Source: Candidatus Kaistia colombiensis (GTDB lineage Bacteria; Pseudomonadota; Alphaproteobacteria; Rhizobiales; Kaistiaceae). Taken from it: a stretch of DNA of 64,000 nt. Positions 35,378 to 45,017 of the stretch are shown here, one piece after another. The number at the start of each line of letters is the position of its first letter. The first letter of the stretch is position 1. Under the pieces are notes generated by a model. The model saw only the letters and a list, made by a program, of their open reading frames with translations. It had not been told where the DNA came from and made no database searches. Position numbers and translations under genes: made by a program. The stretch spans positions 3,300,501 through 3,364,500 of the forward strand of contig CP119318.1 of NCBI GenBank assembly GCA_029203105.1, in the 5' to 3' direction.

Positions 35378-36835
35378 ATGCCAAGTGACACCGTCCTCGG
35401 CGCGAGCGTCGCCCCCGCCGCCCCTGCCCCCGCCTACCGCATCACCGCCCTCATCGTCGCCAGCGCCCTGTTCATGGAGCAGCTCGATTCGACCGTGCTG
35501 GCCACCGCGCTGCCGACCATGTCGCGCAGTTTCGGCGTCTCGCCGCTCGACATGAGCGTCGCCCTGACCGGCTACCTGCTCAGCCTGGCGGTCTTCATTC
35601 CGGCCAGCGGCTGGATCGCCGATCGCTTCGGCGCGCGAAACGTGTTCTGCGCGGCGATCGCGATCTTCATGGCGGGATCCCTGATGTGCGCCCAGGCGCA
35701 CACCCTGCCCTTTCTCGTCTTTGCGCGGGTGATCCAGGGGCTCGGCGGCGCCATGATGGTCCCGGTCGGCCGGCTGGTGATCCTGAAGACCGTGTCGCGC
35801 GCCGATTTCGTCTCGGCCATGGCCTGGGTGATGGTGCCGGCGCTGATCGGCCCGGTCATCGGCCCGATGGTTGGCGGCTTCATCGTTACCTATCTCGACT
35901 GGCGCTGGATCTTTTACGTCAACCTGCCGCTCGGCGTCGTCGGCATCGCGCTGGCCAGTCATTTCATCGACAATGTGCGCGAGGAGATCCGCCGTCCCTT
36001 CGATTTCCTCGGTCTGATCCTGTCGGGAACGTCGCTCGCCTCGCTTCTCTTCGCCTTCGAGACCGGCGGACGCGGCGAAGCATCGCCGCGCATCGCGCTG
36101 CTGCTGCTCGTCGTCGGCATCGTCTCCGGCGCGCTCTACATCGCCCACGCCCGCCGCCACGTCGCGCCGATCCTCGACCTGACGCTGATGCGTCTCAAGA
36201 CGTTCCGTCTTTCCGTCGTCGCCGGCGGCCTGGCGCGGATCACGGCCGGCGCCATGCCGTTCCTGCTGCCGATGATGATGCAGCTCGGCTTCGGCATGTC
36301 GGCCATCCATAGCGGGCTGATCACTTTCGTCTCGGCTGCCGGCGCCATGGCGATGAAGGCTTCCGCAGCGCCGATCCTGCGCCGCTTCGGCTTTCGCAAC
36401 ACGCTGATCTGGAACAGCGTCATCGCCAGCGCCTTCCTGGCGATCTACGCGACCTTCCGGCCCGACTGGCCGATCGCCGCGATCTATGTCGTGCTGCTGA
36501 TCGGCGGCTTCTCGCAGTCGCTGCAATTCACCGCCTACAACACGATCGCCTATGCCGAGGTCGAGCGCGACCGCATGAGCGCCGCCACCAGTTTCTACAC
36601 TACGATGCAGCAGATGATGCTGTCCGCCGGAATCTGCGTTTCGGCGGCGGTGCTGCACATGGCGGTGGCGCTGTCCGGCCGCGACACGCCGGTGATGGCT
36701 GACTTTTCCGCGGCGTTTCTCACCGTGACCAGCATTTCGCTGCTCGCCGCCTTCGTCTGCGCCCGACTGCCCCGAAACGCCGGCGACGACCTGACCGGCC
36801 GCGCTCCGGCCGGCGATCCGGCCCAATCCGGGTGA
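35378..36835 (+). CDS. MFS drug exporter, DHA2/EmrB-like
   Basis: 485-residue inner-membrane antiporter. The N-terminus has FMEQLDSTVLATALPTM, the DHA2 hallmark with the membrane Asp, and motif A in GWIADRFGARNVF. About 14 helices can be drawn, with a large hydrophobic count between residues 20 and 470. Typical substrates are hydrophobic drugs or metabolites, exported by proton exchange; none can be named. No EmrA-type adaptor or TetR regulator is adjacent, so it may work alone. Confidence 0.88.
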   Translation: MPSDTVLGASVAPAAPAPAYRITALIVASALFMEQLDSTVLATALPTMSRSFGVSPLDMSVALTGYLLSLAVFIPASGWIADRFGARNVFCAAIAIFMAGSLMCAQAHTLPFLVFARVIQGLGGAMMVPVGRLVILKTVSRADFVSAMAWVMVPALIGPVIGPMVGGFIVTYLDWRWIFYVNLPLGVVGIALASHFIDNVREEIRRPFDFLGLILSGTSLASLLFAFETGGRGEASPRIALLLLVVGIVSGALYIAHARRHVAPILDLTLMRLKTFRLSVVAGGLARITAGAMPFLLPMMMQLGFGMSAIHSGLITFVSAAGAMAMKASAAPILRRFGFRNTLIWNSVIASAFLAIYATFRPDWPIAAIYVVLLIGGFSQSLQFTAYNTIAYAEVERDRMSAATSFYTTMQQMMLSAGICVSAAVLHMAVALSGRDTPVMADFSAAFLTVTSISLLAAFVCARLPRNAGDDLTGRAPAGDPAQSG

Positions 36836-37048
36836 GGCCTCGGTCGCCGCCTGCGGCAGATTTGGCACGAGCGGTGGATATTGCACCGATGGGGATGCAG
36901 GCTAGAGTGGGCTGGGCTACGATCCAAAGCGCTTTGGGACGACCTTCGTCACTCCGGCTTCCTCCACCCGGGGCACCCAGGGCCAATACCGAAATCGCAT
37001 GCGCCGGACGGCCGGCGCGCTAAGGAACCGTCTAGGGAGACCAAGGTC

Positions 37049-37837
37049 ATGACGATCCGCGTTGTTGTCTGGGGCGAAAACGTCCACGAGCAGGAAAACG
37101 AAGTCGTCCGGAAGATCTATCCGGAAGGCATGCACACCACGATCGCCAAGGGCCTGGACGAGGATCCCGTCATCGAGGTTTCGACCGCGACGCTGCAGGA
37201 GCCGGAGCACGGCCTGACCGAGCAGCGCCTGGCCGATACCGACGTGCTGATCTGGTGGGGCCACAAGGCGCATGGCGAGGTTTCCGACGCCGTCGTCGAG
37301 CGCGTCGCCAAGCGCGTCTGGGAAGGCATGGGCCTGATTGTCCTGCACTCCGGCCACTTCTCGAAGATCTTCAAGCGCCTGATGGGCACCCCCTGCTCGC
37401 TCAAGTGGCGCGAGGCCGGCGAGCTCGAGCGCGTCTGGGTGATCAACCGCAATCACCAGATCGCCCAGGGTCTTTCGGACTATTTCGAGATCGAGCAGAC
37501 CGAGATGTACGGCGAGCCCTTCACGGTTCCCGAGCCGATGGAGACGGTTTTCGTCACCTGGTATGAAGGCGGCGAAGTGTTCCGCTCGGGCCTGACCTGG
37601 CAGCGCGGCGGCGGCAAGGTGTTCTACTTCTCGCCCGGCCACGAGACCTACCCGATCTACTACAATACCGACGTCAAGCAGGTGCTGAAGAACGCCGTGA
37701 AGTGGGCCTACAACCCCGCTCCCGCTTGGGCCGGCATCGAGAAGGCGCCGAACACCCCCGCCGACAAGGCGCCGAACGGCCCGCTCACCATCAAGGGCGA
37801 AACGCTGCACAAGCGCGGCGAAGAAGGTTTTCGCTAG
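37049..37837 (+). CDS. thuA: ThuA-like protein
   Basis: 262 residues of the ThuA family, a class I glutamine-amidotransferase-like fold. Sinorhizobium ThuA with ThuB handles 3-keto derivatives of trehalose and related disaccharides. Visible features: VVWGENVHEQE at the N-terminus, LIWWGHKAHGEVSD, GLIVLHSGHFSKIFKRL, and KVFYFSPGHETYP. The ATG at 37049 follows AGGGAGACCAAG; longer upstream frames look non-coding. It is followed 113 bases later by a ThuB-like oxidoreductase gene in the same direction. No sugar ABC transporter is adjacent, unlike the classic thu operon, so the symbol is by similarity. Confidence 0.82.
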   Translation: MTIRVVVWGENVHEQENEVVRKIYPEGMHTTIAKGLDEDPVIEVSTATLQEPEHGLTEQRLADTDVLIWWGHKAHGEVSDAVVERVAKRVWEGMGLIVLHSGHFSKIFKRLMGTPCSLKWREAGELERVWVINRNHQIAQGLSDYFEIEQTEMYGEPFTVPEPMETVFVTWYEGGEVFRSGLTWQRGGGKVFYFSPGHETYPIYYNTDVKQVLKNAVKWAYNPAPAWAGIEKAPNTPADKAPNGPLTIKGETLHKRGEEGFR

Positions 37838-37950
37838 GCCCTGAACGAGCGAGCCGGCGGATGGCGGCTGACCTCTCCCCGAGGTCGCCGCTCCCGCCGG
37901 CTTCGTCGACAACCTTCTGCCTCCCTTCCCGTCAGCCAAGAGCGACAATC

Positions 37951-38997
37951 ATGGTCAAGCTTCTCATCCTTGGGACTGGCAACATGGCCAATACCCATGC
38001 GACCGCCTTCAAGGCCATTCCCGGCGTCACCCTCGTCGCCGCCGTTGAAATCGACCCGGCCCGCCGCGCGGCCTTCGGCAAGGAACACGGTATCGCCAAG
38101 CTGTTCGACAGCCTCGACGCCGCGATCGCCTGGGGCGAGTTCGACGCCGCCGCCAACGTCACCCCCGACGCCATCCACTACGCCACGACGATGCAGCTGC
38201 TCGCCGCCGGCAAGCATGTCTTCTGCGAGAAGCCGCTGGCGACCGATTACCCGCACGCCCTCGAAATGGCCGAAACGGCCGAGGCCAAGGGCGTCATCAA
38301 CATGGTGAACCTGACCTACCGCAACTCGCCCGCGCTGCAGAAGGCGCGCGAGCTGGTGGCTTCAGGCAAGATCGGTGGGATCCGCCATGTCGAGGCGTCC
38401 TATCTGCAGAGCTGGCTGGTCGGCAAGCAGTGGGGCGACTGGCGCACGGAATCGCGCTGGCTCTGGCGCCTGTCGGAAGAACATGGCTCGAAGGGCGTGC
38501 TGGGCGACATCGGCGTGCACATCGTCGATTTCGCCTCGTTCGGCGCGGACAGCGACGTCACCACGGTCGACAGCCGCCTGAAGACCTTCCACAAGGCGGA
38601 AGGCGACCAGATCGGCGAGTACAAGCTCGACGCCAACGACTCGGCCGTCATGATGGCCGAGTTCGCCAATGGCGCAATCGGCACCATCACGGCGACCCGC
38701 TTCGCCACCGGCCATGCCAACGACCTCACCCTGCTGCTGTTCGGTACCGAAGGCGCGCTCGAGGTCAAGACCGACGGCAAGGCTTCGTCGCTGAAGATCT
38801 GCACCGGCGCCGATATCGACACCCAGACCTGGAAGCCGGTCGAGTGCCCGCCGGTTGTCACGACCTATGAGCGCTTCTCCAAGGCGGTCCAGACGGGCGT
38901 CAACGGCGCCCCGAGCTTCCGCCGCGCCGCCGAGATCCAGCGCATCCTGGACCTCTGCTTCGACCAGGACGTCGCCCGCGGCAAGAAGATCGGCTGA
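37951..38997 (+). CDS. Gfo/Idh/MocA oxidoreductase, ThuB-like
   Basis: 348 residues. The NAD-binding Rossmann start is LLILGTGNMANTHATAF, the conserved Lys-Pro lies in FCEKPLATDYP (about residues 90-100), and the C-terminal alpha/beta domain follows with GDIGVHIVDFASF. Its position beside the ThuA-like gene suggests it oxidises or reduces a sugar, as ThuB does in keto-disaccharide metabolism. A strong terminator follows, so thuA and this gene form a two-gene unit. Confidence 0.85.
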   Translation: MVKLLILGTGNMANTHATAFKAIPGVTLVAAVEIDPARRAAFGKEHGIAKLFDSLDAAIAWGEFDAAANVTPDAIHYATTMQLLAAGKHVFCEKPLATDYPHALEMAETAEAKGVINMVNLTYRNSPALQKARELVASGKIGGIRHVEASYLQSWLVGKQWGDWRTESRWLWRLSEEHGSKGVLGDIGVHIVDFASFGADSDVTTVDSRLKTFHKAEGDQIGEYKLDANDSAVMMAEFANGAIGTITATRFATGHANDLTLLLFGTEGALEVKTDGKASSLKICTGADIDTQTWKPVECPPVVTTYERFSKAVQTGVNGAPSFRRAAEIQRILDLCFDQDVARGKKIG

Positions 38998-39025
38998 TCT
39001 TCCACTCCCGACCCAGACCACAAGC

Positions 39026-39059
39026 ATCGGCCCGGCATTGACCGGGCCGATCGCATTTT
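39026..39059 (+). terminator. Terminator after the thuA-oxidoreductase pair
   Basis: ATCGGCCCGG (39026-39035) pairs with CCGGGCCGAT (39042-39051), then CGCATTTTGG. The same stem and flank recur at 40288-40321 after the next gene. Confidence 0.85.
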
Positions 39060-39192
39060 GGCGCGGCTGTTTTATGCTGGTCACGTCACGGGGCTAGCGT
39101 TGGTGGATGGTTCGTCTTTGGGTTGCGTTTTGGTTGCGCGCTCCCGAGCCCTGTGGAATGGTCCCGCGCAGTCTGCAATGAAGGGGTATGCT

Positions 39193-40227
39193 ATGTTTCG
39201 CTCGATTGGGATCGGTCTCGCTCTTGCTTCTGTCGCACTGACGAGCGGCGCCTTCGCCCAGGATACAATCGGCAAATCTCCGGTGAGCACGGACAATTTC
39301 GTCCGTGCCGAGACTGACAATTACCTCGCGACGAATGCAAAGGTCGTCGGCGCTTTGGGCAAGTTCCAGCATTCGCGGCAACCCGCATCGATCGACGACC
39401 AGACCGTCATCCGCATGAACCGCGATACGCTCTATTCGTTCGCGGTGTTTGACCTGGCCGCTGGTCCTGTGACCATTTCACTGCCGGATTCCGGCACGCG
39501 CTACATGTCGATGATGGTCGTCGACCAGGACCACTACATCCCGATCATCGCCCACGGCAAAGAGACGGTCACGCTGACGCAGGATGCGTTCGGCACCCGT
39601 TATGCCTTCGCGGCGATCCGGACCCTCGTCGATCCCAATGACCCCAAGGATGTCGAGGAGGTCCACAAGCTCCAGGACGCGATCGTCGTCAGCCAGAAGG
39701 ACGCGGGCAAACTCGAGCTTCCGGACTGGGACCAGGACAACCTCACCGCAATCCGCAATGCGCTGCTCGTGCTGGCAGAGCACCAGTTGTCGTTCAGCGG
39801 CGCCTTTGGAACGCGCGATCAGGTCGATCCCATCAAGCACCTGATCGGCACGGCAGCCGGCTGGGGCGGCCTGCCGGACAGCGAGGCCAACTACCAGAGC
39901 TTCTCGCCCGAGAAGAACGACGGCAAGACAGTCTACACCCTCACCATGCCGAAGGACGTGCCGGTGAAGGCCTTCTGGTCGGTCAGCGTCTACAACAAGC
40001 AGGGCTTCTTCCAGAAGAACGACCACAACGCCTACTCGGTCAACAACATCACGGCGGACAAGAATGCGGATGGTTCGGTGACGATCCAGTTCGGCGGCTG
40101 TGACGGCAAAGTCGTCAACTGCCTGCCGATCGTCGACGGCTGGAACTATACCGCCCGGTTCTATCGCCCGGAGCAGGTCATCCTGAGCGGCGACTGGGCC
40201 GTCCCCGAAGCGAAGCCGGTGAACTAA
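39193..40227 (+). CDS. Exported DUF1254/DUF1214 domain protein
   Basis: 344 residues with a signal peptide (MFRSIGIGLALASVALTSGAFA). The mature part matches DUF1254 (about residues 35-140; YSFAVFDLAAGPVTISLP, YMSMMVVDQDHY) and DUF1214 (about 220-335; VPVKAFWSVSVYN and IVDGWNYTARFYRP). The function of this family is not known; it is usually periplasmic. The ATG at 39193 has AAGGGG 7 bases upstream; in-frame ATGs at 39178 and 39058 are less likely. It is flanked by near-identical terminators and so appears to be transcribed alone. Confidence 0.85.
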   Translation: MFRSIGIGLALASVALTSGAFAQDTIGKSPVSTDNFVRAETDNYLATNAKVVGALGKFQHSRQPASIDDQTVIRMNRDTLYSFAVFDLAAGPVTISLPDSGTRYMSMMVVDQDHYIPIIAHGKETVTLTQDAFGTRYAFAAIRTLVDPNDPKDVEEVHKLQDAIVVSQKDAGKLELPDWDQDNLTAIRNALLVLAEHQLSFSGAFGTRDQVDPIKHLIGTAAGWGGLPDSEANYQSFSPEKNDGKTVYTLTMPKDVPVKAFWSVSVYNKQGFFQKNDHNAYSVNNITADKNADGSVTIQFGGCDGKVVNCLPIVDGWNYTARFYRPEQVILSGDWAVPEAKPVN

Positions 40228-40691
40228 GCCTCGTCGCCCGCGACGACGAGATCGGCGGATCTTCCAAATTCAACGAAAACGACCCAGATCGGCCCGGCTT
40301 TGCCCGGGCCGATCGCATTTTGGGCCGCTTTTGGCGCAAAACACCTCCGTTTCGGTGTTGCAGCCCCGACACGCCGTCGGCAAAGTGATCGCCCCGGTCT
40401 TGCAATCCATGATGTCGCAGCTATAAGAAACGCCTCTTCAACTCCGAGCACGGGGGATTTGCATGGCATCGCTGCATATGATCGTCGCCCCGGCAAAGCC
40501 GGTTTCGGGTTTTCCCCGCAGCTAATTCGGACGTTCAGCGGGTATCGCCTCGGTTTCAATCCGCGGCGCTTTGAGAACCCGCCCCTTCGATACTCAAACC
40601 ATTAGCCGCGAGCCTCCGCGTATCAATGCGCGTCGCTCGCCGTCACATTTCTCCTGTTCTGGGACCGGGCCGGCGTCTTTGGCGCTTCCGG
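40228..40691. other. Intergenic region upstream of an ABC exporter gene
   Basis: 464 bases. It contains the terminator at 40288-40321; the rest shows no convincing gene. A 101-codon plus frame (40300-40605) runs through the terminator and lacks a ribosome site. The promoter of the downstream ABC exporter is presumably here. Confidence 0.45.
40288..40321 (+). terminator. Terminator after the DUF1254 gene
   Basis: ATCGGCCCGG (40288-40297) pairs with CCGGGCCGAT (40304-40313), then CGCATTTTGG. Stem, tail and the preceding GACCCAGA match the terminator at 39026-39059. Confidence 0.85.
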
Positions 40692-42521
40692 ATGGCAATC
40701 ATGACTCGATTCAAATTCCCCCGCTTTCGCATTCGATGGCGGGCCAATGCCTTCTCCAGCGTGCTGGGCTTCACCTTTGCCCATTGGCGCAAGCAACCGC
40801 TGCTGATCGCCGGCCTTGCCGCGACCATGCTGACGGCGACGCTCGCCGACGTGCTGCTGCCGCTCTATGCCGGCCGCCTCGTCGACGCCATCGCCGGCGG
40901 CATCACGGACCGCGACGCTGCCCTTTCGGCGGCGCTCCACGCCTTTGGCGCGCTGATGGCGCTCGGCGTCGGCATGATGGCACTGCGCCATTGCGCCTTC
41001 CTCGCCATCATCCGGCTGACACTGAACATGATGACAGACATCGCCGGCGATGCCTTCCACCGGGTGCAGCGCTTCTCGACCAACTGGCACGCCAACGCGT
41101 TTGCCGGCTCGACGGTGCGCAAGGTGACGCGCGGCATGTGGGCGCTCGATCTGCTGAACGACACGCTGCTTCTCGCGCTGCTGCCGTCGATCGCCATGCT
41201 GGTCGGCACGACCATCCTGCTCGGCTCCTACTGGCCGGTGATGGGGCTGATCGTGGCGGTGGGCTCGGTGCTCTACATCGCCATGACCGTGTCGCTGTCG
41301 CTGTTCTATGTCGCGCCGGCCGCCAGCCTCGCCAACCAGTGGGACACCAAGCTCGGCGGCGCGCTCGCCGATGCGGTTTCCTGCAACGCGGTGGTCAAGG
41401 CGTTCGGCGCCGAGGACCGCGAGGACACACGGCTGTCGCGCGTCGTCGCCAAATGGCGCTCGCGTACGTCGCGCACCTGGATCCGTGGCACCAATAACGG
41501 CACGGCGCAGGGCATCCTGCTGGTGCTGCTGCGCGGCGCGATCATCGGCACCGTGCTGCTGCTGTGGTGGCATGGCCAGGCGACGCCGGGCGACGTCACC
41601 TTCGTGTTGACAGCCTTCTTCCTGCTGCAGGGCTATCTGCGCGATGTCGGCGTGCATATCCGCAACCTGCAGCGCTCGGTCAACGACATGGAGGAACTGG
41701 TCGCCCTGCACGCACAGCCGCTCGGCATCGAGGACAAGGTCGACGCGGTGCCGATGGTCGTTGGCGCGGGCGAGATCCGCTTCGAGGACGTCACCTTCCA
41801 TTATGCCGGCCATCAAACGCCGCTGTACAAGGATTTTGACGTCACGATCAAAGCGGGCGAGAAGATCGGCCTGGTTGGCCATTCCGGCTCCGGCAAGACG
41901 ACGTTTGTAAAACTGATCCAGCGTCTCTACGACGTCACGGACGGCCGCATCGTGATCGACGGGCAGGATATCGCCCATGTCACGCAGTCTTCGCTGCGCG
42001 GCGAGATCGCGATCGTCCAGCAGGAGCCGATCCTGTTCCATCGTTCCCTGGCCGACAACATCGCCTATGCTCGGCCCGGCGCATCGATGGCCGAGATCAT
42101 CGCGGCGGCAAAGCTCGCCAATGCGCATGACTTTGTCGAGCGTCTGCCGCAGGGATACGGCACGCTGGTCGGCGAGCGCGGCATCAAGCTGTCGGGCGGC
42201 GAACGTCAGCGTGTGGCGCTTGCCCGCGCTTTCCTGGCCGATGCGCCGATCCTGATCCTCGACGAGGCGACGTCGAGCCTCGATTCGGAATCGGAGGCGC
42301 TGATCCAGGAAGCGATGGAGCGGCTGATGGAAGGCCGCACGGCGATCATCATCGCCCACCGCCTGTCGACGGTGCGCGCGCTCGACCGCCTGCTGGTCTT
42401 CGATCGCGGCCGCATCGCGGAAGAAGGCACGCACGAGCAGCTGGTCCGCCGTGAAGACGGCATCTATCGCAAGCTGTTCGAACGGCAGGCGATGGACCTG
42501 ACGCGAGGCCTCGCGGCCTGA
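40692..42521 (+). CDS. ABC exporter (transmembrane plus ATPase)
   Basis: 609-residue half-transporter with six membrane helices (about residues 28-330) and a C-terminal ATPase with Walker A GHSGSGKTT, signature LSGGERQRVALARA, Walker B ILILDEATSSLD and switch IAHRLSTV. The ATPase segment FHYAGHQTPLYKDFDVTIKAGE and the overall layout fit the lipid/peptide/multidrug exporter type. The substrate cannot be told. The start could be 40692 or 40701; ribosome sites are weak for both. It stands alone in its transcript. Confidence 0.87.
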   Translation: MAIMTRFKFPRFRIRWRANAFSSVLGFTFAHWRKQPLLIAGLAATMLTATLADVLLPLYAGRLVDAIAGGITDRDAALSAALHAFGALMALGVGMMALRHCAFLAIIRLTLNMMTDIAGDAFHRVQRFSTNWHANAFAGSTVRKVTRGMWALDLLNDTLLLALLPSIAMLVGTTILLGSYWPVMGLIVAVGSVLYIAMTVSLSLFYVAPAASLANQWDTKLGGALADAVSCNAVVKAFGAEDREDTRLSRVVAKWRSRTSRTWIRGTNNGTAQGILLVLLRGAIIGTVLLLWWHGQATPGDVTFVLTAFFLLQGYLRDVGVHIRNLQRSVNDMEELVALHAQPLGIEDKVDAVPMVVGAGEIRFEDVTFHYAGHQTPLYKDFDVTIKAGEKIGLVGHSGSGKTTFVKLIQRLYDVTDGRIVIDGQDIAHVTQSSLRGEIAIVQQEPILFHRSLADNIAYARPGASMAEIIAAAKLANAHDFVERLPQGYGTLVGERGIKLSGGERQRVALARAFLADAPILILDEATSSLDSESEALIQEAMERLMEGRTAIIIAHRLSTVRALDRLLVFDRGRIAEEGTHEQLVRREDGIYRKLFERQAMDLTRGLAA

Positions 42522-42740
42522 CGCCAACCACCCAGGCAATCCCGCGCGCCAGTCCGGATGCGAGGACTGGCGCCACGTTCAGGGCGTCAAAACCGGCACA
42601 CGCAGCCCCGCCGCGCGGCGAGCCTGCCGGATCACGGCCGCGACGCCCAACCATCGCAATTATCTTGTCTTCGTGTTCCCGGCCATGGATCATGCCGGCC
42701 TTCGGCGACGGCGCACCTGCCCTTACCCCATGAGGCAAAG

Positions 42741-43628
42741 ATGACCCGACTGACCGCGAAGGACTTCCATCCCGAACTGCTCGAGCTCTATGATTTCTAT
42801 GCGCACGGGCGGATCACCAAGCGCGAATTCCTCGACCGTGCGGCGAAGTTCGCCGTCGGCGGCGCCACGGCCGCCTCCATCCTGGCCTCGTTGAGCCCCA
42901 ACTACGCGCTGGCCGAGCAGGTTTCGTTCACCGATCCCGACATCGCCGCCGAATACATCACCTACCCCTCGCCCAACGGCAATGGCGAGGTGCGAGCCTA
43001 TTTCGTGCGGCCCGCCCCAGCCACGGACAAGGTACCGGGCGTGGTCGTCGTGCACGAGAACCGCGGGCTCAATCCCTATATCGAGGATGTCGCCCGCCGC
43101 ATCGCCAAGGCCGGCTTCATTGCGCTCGCGCCGGACGGCCTGACCTCGATGGGCGGCTATCCCGGCAATGACGAGAAGGGCGTCGAGCTGCAGAAGCAGG
43201 TCGATCCCGAGAAGCTGATGAACGACTTCTTCGCCGCGATCGAGTTCCTGATGAAGCACGACGCCACCACCGGCAAGGTCGGCATTGTCGGCTTCTGCTA
43301 TGGCGGCGGCGTCGCCAACGCGGCCGCGGTCGCCTATCCCGAACTCGCCGCCGCCGTGCCGTTCTATGGCCGCCAACCTCGAACGGAAGACGTCCCCAAG
43401 ATCCAGGCGCCGCTGCTGCTCCATTATGCCGGGCTCGACACCCGCATCAACGAAGGCTGGCCGGCCTATGAGGCGGCGCTGAAGGCCAATGGCAAGGTCT
43501 ACGAGGCTTACATCTATCCGGGCGTGAACCACGGCTTCCACAACGACACGACGCCCCGCTATGACAAGGCAGCGGCGGACCTGGCCTGGGGCCGGACGAT
43601 CGACTGGTTCAAGAAATATCTGGCGTAG
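42741..43628 (+). CDS. Dienelactone-hydrolase-family protein, probably exported
   Basis: 295 residues. Residues about 25-59 look like a Tat-type signal (TKREFLDRAAKFAVGG then a hydrophobic run, ending YALAEQ). The alpha/beta hydrolase core has the nucleophile elbow GFCYGGG (Cys, as in dienelactone hydrolase), with Asp in AGLDTRINE and His in NHGFHNDT completing the triad. Resembles YghX-type proteins. The substrate is unknown; aromatic-degradation partners are not adjacent. The ATG at 42741 follows GAGGCAAAG. Confidence 0.85.
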   Translation: MTRLTAKDFHPELLELYDFYAHGRITKREFLDRAAKFAVGGATAASILASLSPNYALAEQVSFTDPDIAAEYITYPSPNGNGEVRAYFVRPAPATDKVPGVVVVHENRGLNPYIEDVARRIAKAGFIALAPDGLTSMGGYPGNDEKGVELQKQVDPEKLMNDFFAAIEFLMKHDATTGKVGIVGFCYGGGVANAAAVAYPELAAAVPFYGRQPRTEDVPKIQAPLLLHYAGLDTRINEGWPAYEAALKANGKVYEAYIYPGVNHGFHNDTTPRYDKAAADLAWGRTIDWFKKYLA

Positions 43629-43694
43629 GGCGTCTTCGGGCGAATGGGCTACGCTCGGCACGATGGTCTAGCCCTCGCTACCGATGGAGCGCGT

Positions 43695-43714
43695 CTCCCG
43701 CTCGCTCGCGGGAG
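43695..43714. repeat. Short REP-like hairpin
   Basis: CTCCCGC (43695-43701) pairs with GCGGGAG (43708-43714), followed by AGGGTTGCGTGAGGG. This resembles the common Hyphomicrobiales intergenic type with CTCCCGC-TTGC-GCGGGAG and a GTGAGGG tail, but is a degenerate single copy in the 255-base gap before the VOC gene. Confidence 0.5.
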
Positions 43715-43883
43715 AGGGTTGCGTGAGGGCCTACCAGGGTCGCTTGACGCGAGGATGAAGCACGGCAGGCCGGGGCAGCAAGAAATATTGGCTCGCAGCG
43801 AACGGGTTCTGTCGAAATGGAACACGTTCATCCGTCGTTGGAGTAGCCCGGCCGCGATCGGGCCGACATCGAAAGGACAAGCC

Positions 43884-44363
43884 ATGGTGACTGCCAAGAA
43901 CACAATCTGCATCTGGTACGACAAGGACGCCGAGGAAGCTGCCCGCTTCTATGCCAAGACCTTCCCCGACAGTTCGGTGAGCGCCGTGCATCGCGCGCCC
44001 AGCGACTATCCCTCCGGCAAGGCGGGCGACGTGCTGACGGTCGATTTCACCGTCGCTGGCATCCCCTGTCTCGGGCTGAATGGCGGCCCCGCGTACAAGC
44101 ACAGCGAAGCCTTCTCGTTCCAGATCGCGACCGAAGACCAGCAGGAGACCGACCGCTACTGGGACGCCATCGTCGGCAATGGCGGCGAGGAAAACGTGTG
44201 CGGCTGGTGCCGGGACAAATGGGGCATCTCCTGGCAGATCACGCCGCGCGTCCTGACCGAAGCGATGGCGGCCGGCGGTGACGAGGCCAAGCGCGCCTTC
44301 GAGGCGATGATGGAGATGGGGAAAATCGACGTCGCCGCCATCGAGGCGGCTCGGCGGGGGTGA
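43884..44363 (+). CDS. VOC-fold protein, PhnB/3-demethylubiquinone methyltransferase-like
   Basis: 159 residues of the small VOC-fold family often annotated PhnB-like or 3-dmu-9_3-mt. Motifs: IWYDKDAEEAARFYAKTFP at the start, LTVDFTVAGIPCLGLNGGP, and the C-terminal NGGEENVCGWCRDKWGISWQ. Reaction unknown; metal and substrate cannot be stated. GAAAGGACAAG precedes the ATG. A decayed, truncated paralogue with the same segments lies at 45950-46304. Confidence 0.85.
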   Translation: MVTAKNTICIWYDKDAEEAARFYAKTFPDSSVSAVHRAPSDYPSGKAGDVLTVDFTVAGIPCLGLNGGPAYKHSEAFSFQIATEDQQETDRYWDAIVGNGGEENVCGWCRDKWGISWQITPRVLTEAMAAGGDEAKRAFEAMMEMGKIDVAAIEAARRG

Positions 44364-44486
44364 CGGTTCCGGCTTGCCGTCGATTGGCCCAGTGGAAGTC
44401 GAGGCTGTGCGACCGGCAGAGGCGGGATCTGGCACCGATAGCTCTCCGGTATTGGCCATGCCAGCCATGCGGGCTACGATGCCGGC

Positions 44487-45017
44487 ATGACACGCAGCGA
44501 CCCCGTCATGGCTCCGGTTGGCCAACCAAAAATCGCCGAGCCCCAGAATCCGCTTCTGCTGCGCCGGCTCCTGCGCGCCAAGGACCGCATGGACGCCTTC
44601 TCGCATGAGGACTGGCCGATCCAGCGGCTCGCCGGCGTCAGCGGCGTGTCGGAAGCTCATTTCGCGCGCTCGTTCCGGCAGGCTTTCGGCATGCCGCCGC
44701 ACCGCTACCTCCTGACGCGGCGGATCGAACGCGCCAAGGCGCTGCTGCGTGACACCGACCTCGCCGTCACCGCGATCGCCTTCGAAACCGGCTGGTCCAG
44801 CCTCGGCACCTTCGGCCGCACCTTTGGCGATGTGACAGGCGAGAGCCCGGGGGCGTTTCGCGCCCGCGAGCGGGGCGCGGTGCGGGAGCCAGGCATGGTG
44901 CCAGGCTGCTACCTCAGCGCGGCCCTTAGGCCAGACCTCACCATAGCAGTTTCGGAGAAGCGCCGGCAGGATCGCGACGATAGCTTGGCCGGGACTCAAG
45001 CAATGGAGGTCCCATGA
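44487..45017 (+). CDS. AraC-family transcriptional regulator, short
   Basis: 176 residues that are mainly the AraC-type DNA-binding domain (two helix-turn-helices, about residues 40-130): WPIQRLAGVSGVSEAHFARSF, MPPHRYLLTRRIERAK, and the second helix AIAFETGWSSLGTFGRTF. No separate effector domain is visible. Its stop overlaps the ATG of the next VOC gene (ATGA), so it probably controls itself together with that gene. Target and inducer unknown. Confidence 0.85.
   Translation: MTRSDPVMAPVGQPKIAEPQNPLLLRRLLRAKDRMDAFSHEDWPIQRLAGVSGVSEAHFARSFRQAFGMPPHRYLLTRRIERAKALLRDTDLAVTAIAFETGWSSLGTFGRTFGDVTGESPGAFRARERGAVREPGMVPGCYLSAALRPDLTIAVSEKRRQDRDDSLAGTQAMEVP

Noticed and set aside
35144..35378. tRNA gene as an integration site for an island
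   Set aside because: No integrase, no duplicated tRNA 3' end and no composition change follows the tRNA-Val gene.
40300..40605. 101-codon frame upstream of the ABC exporter
   Set aside because: It starts inside a clear terminator hairpin and has no ribosome site.
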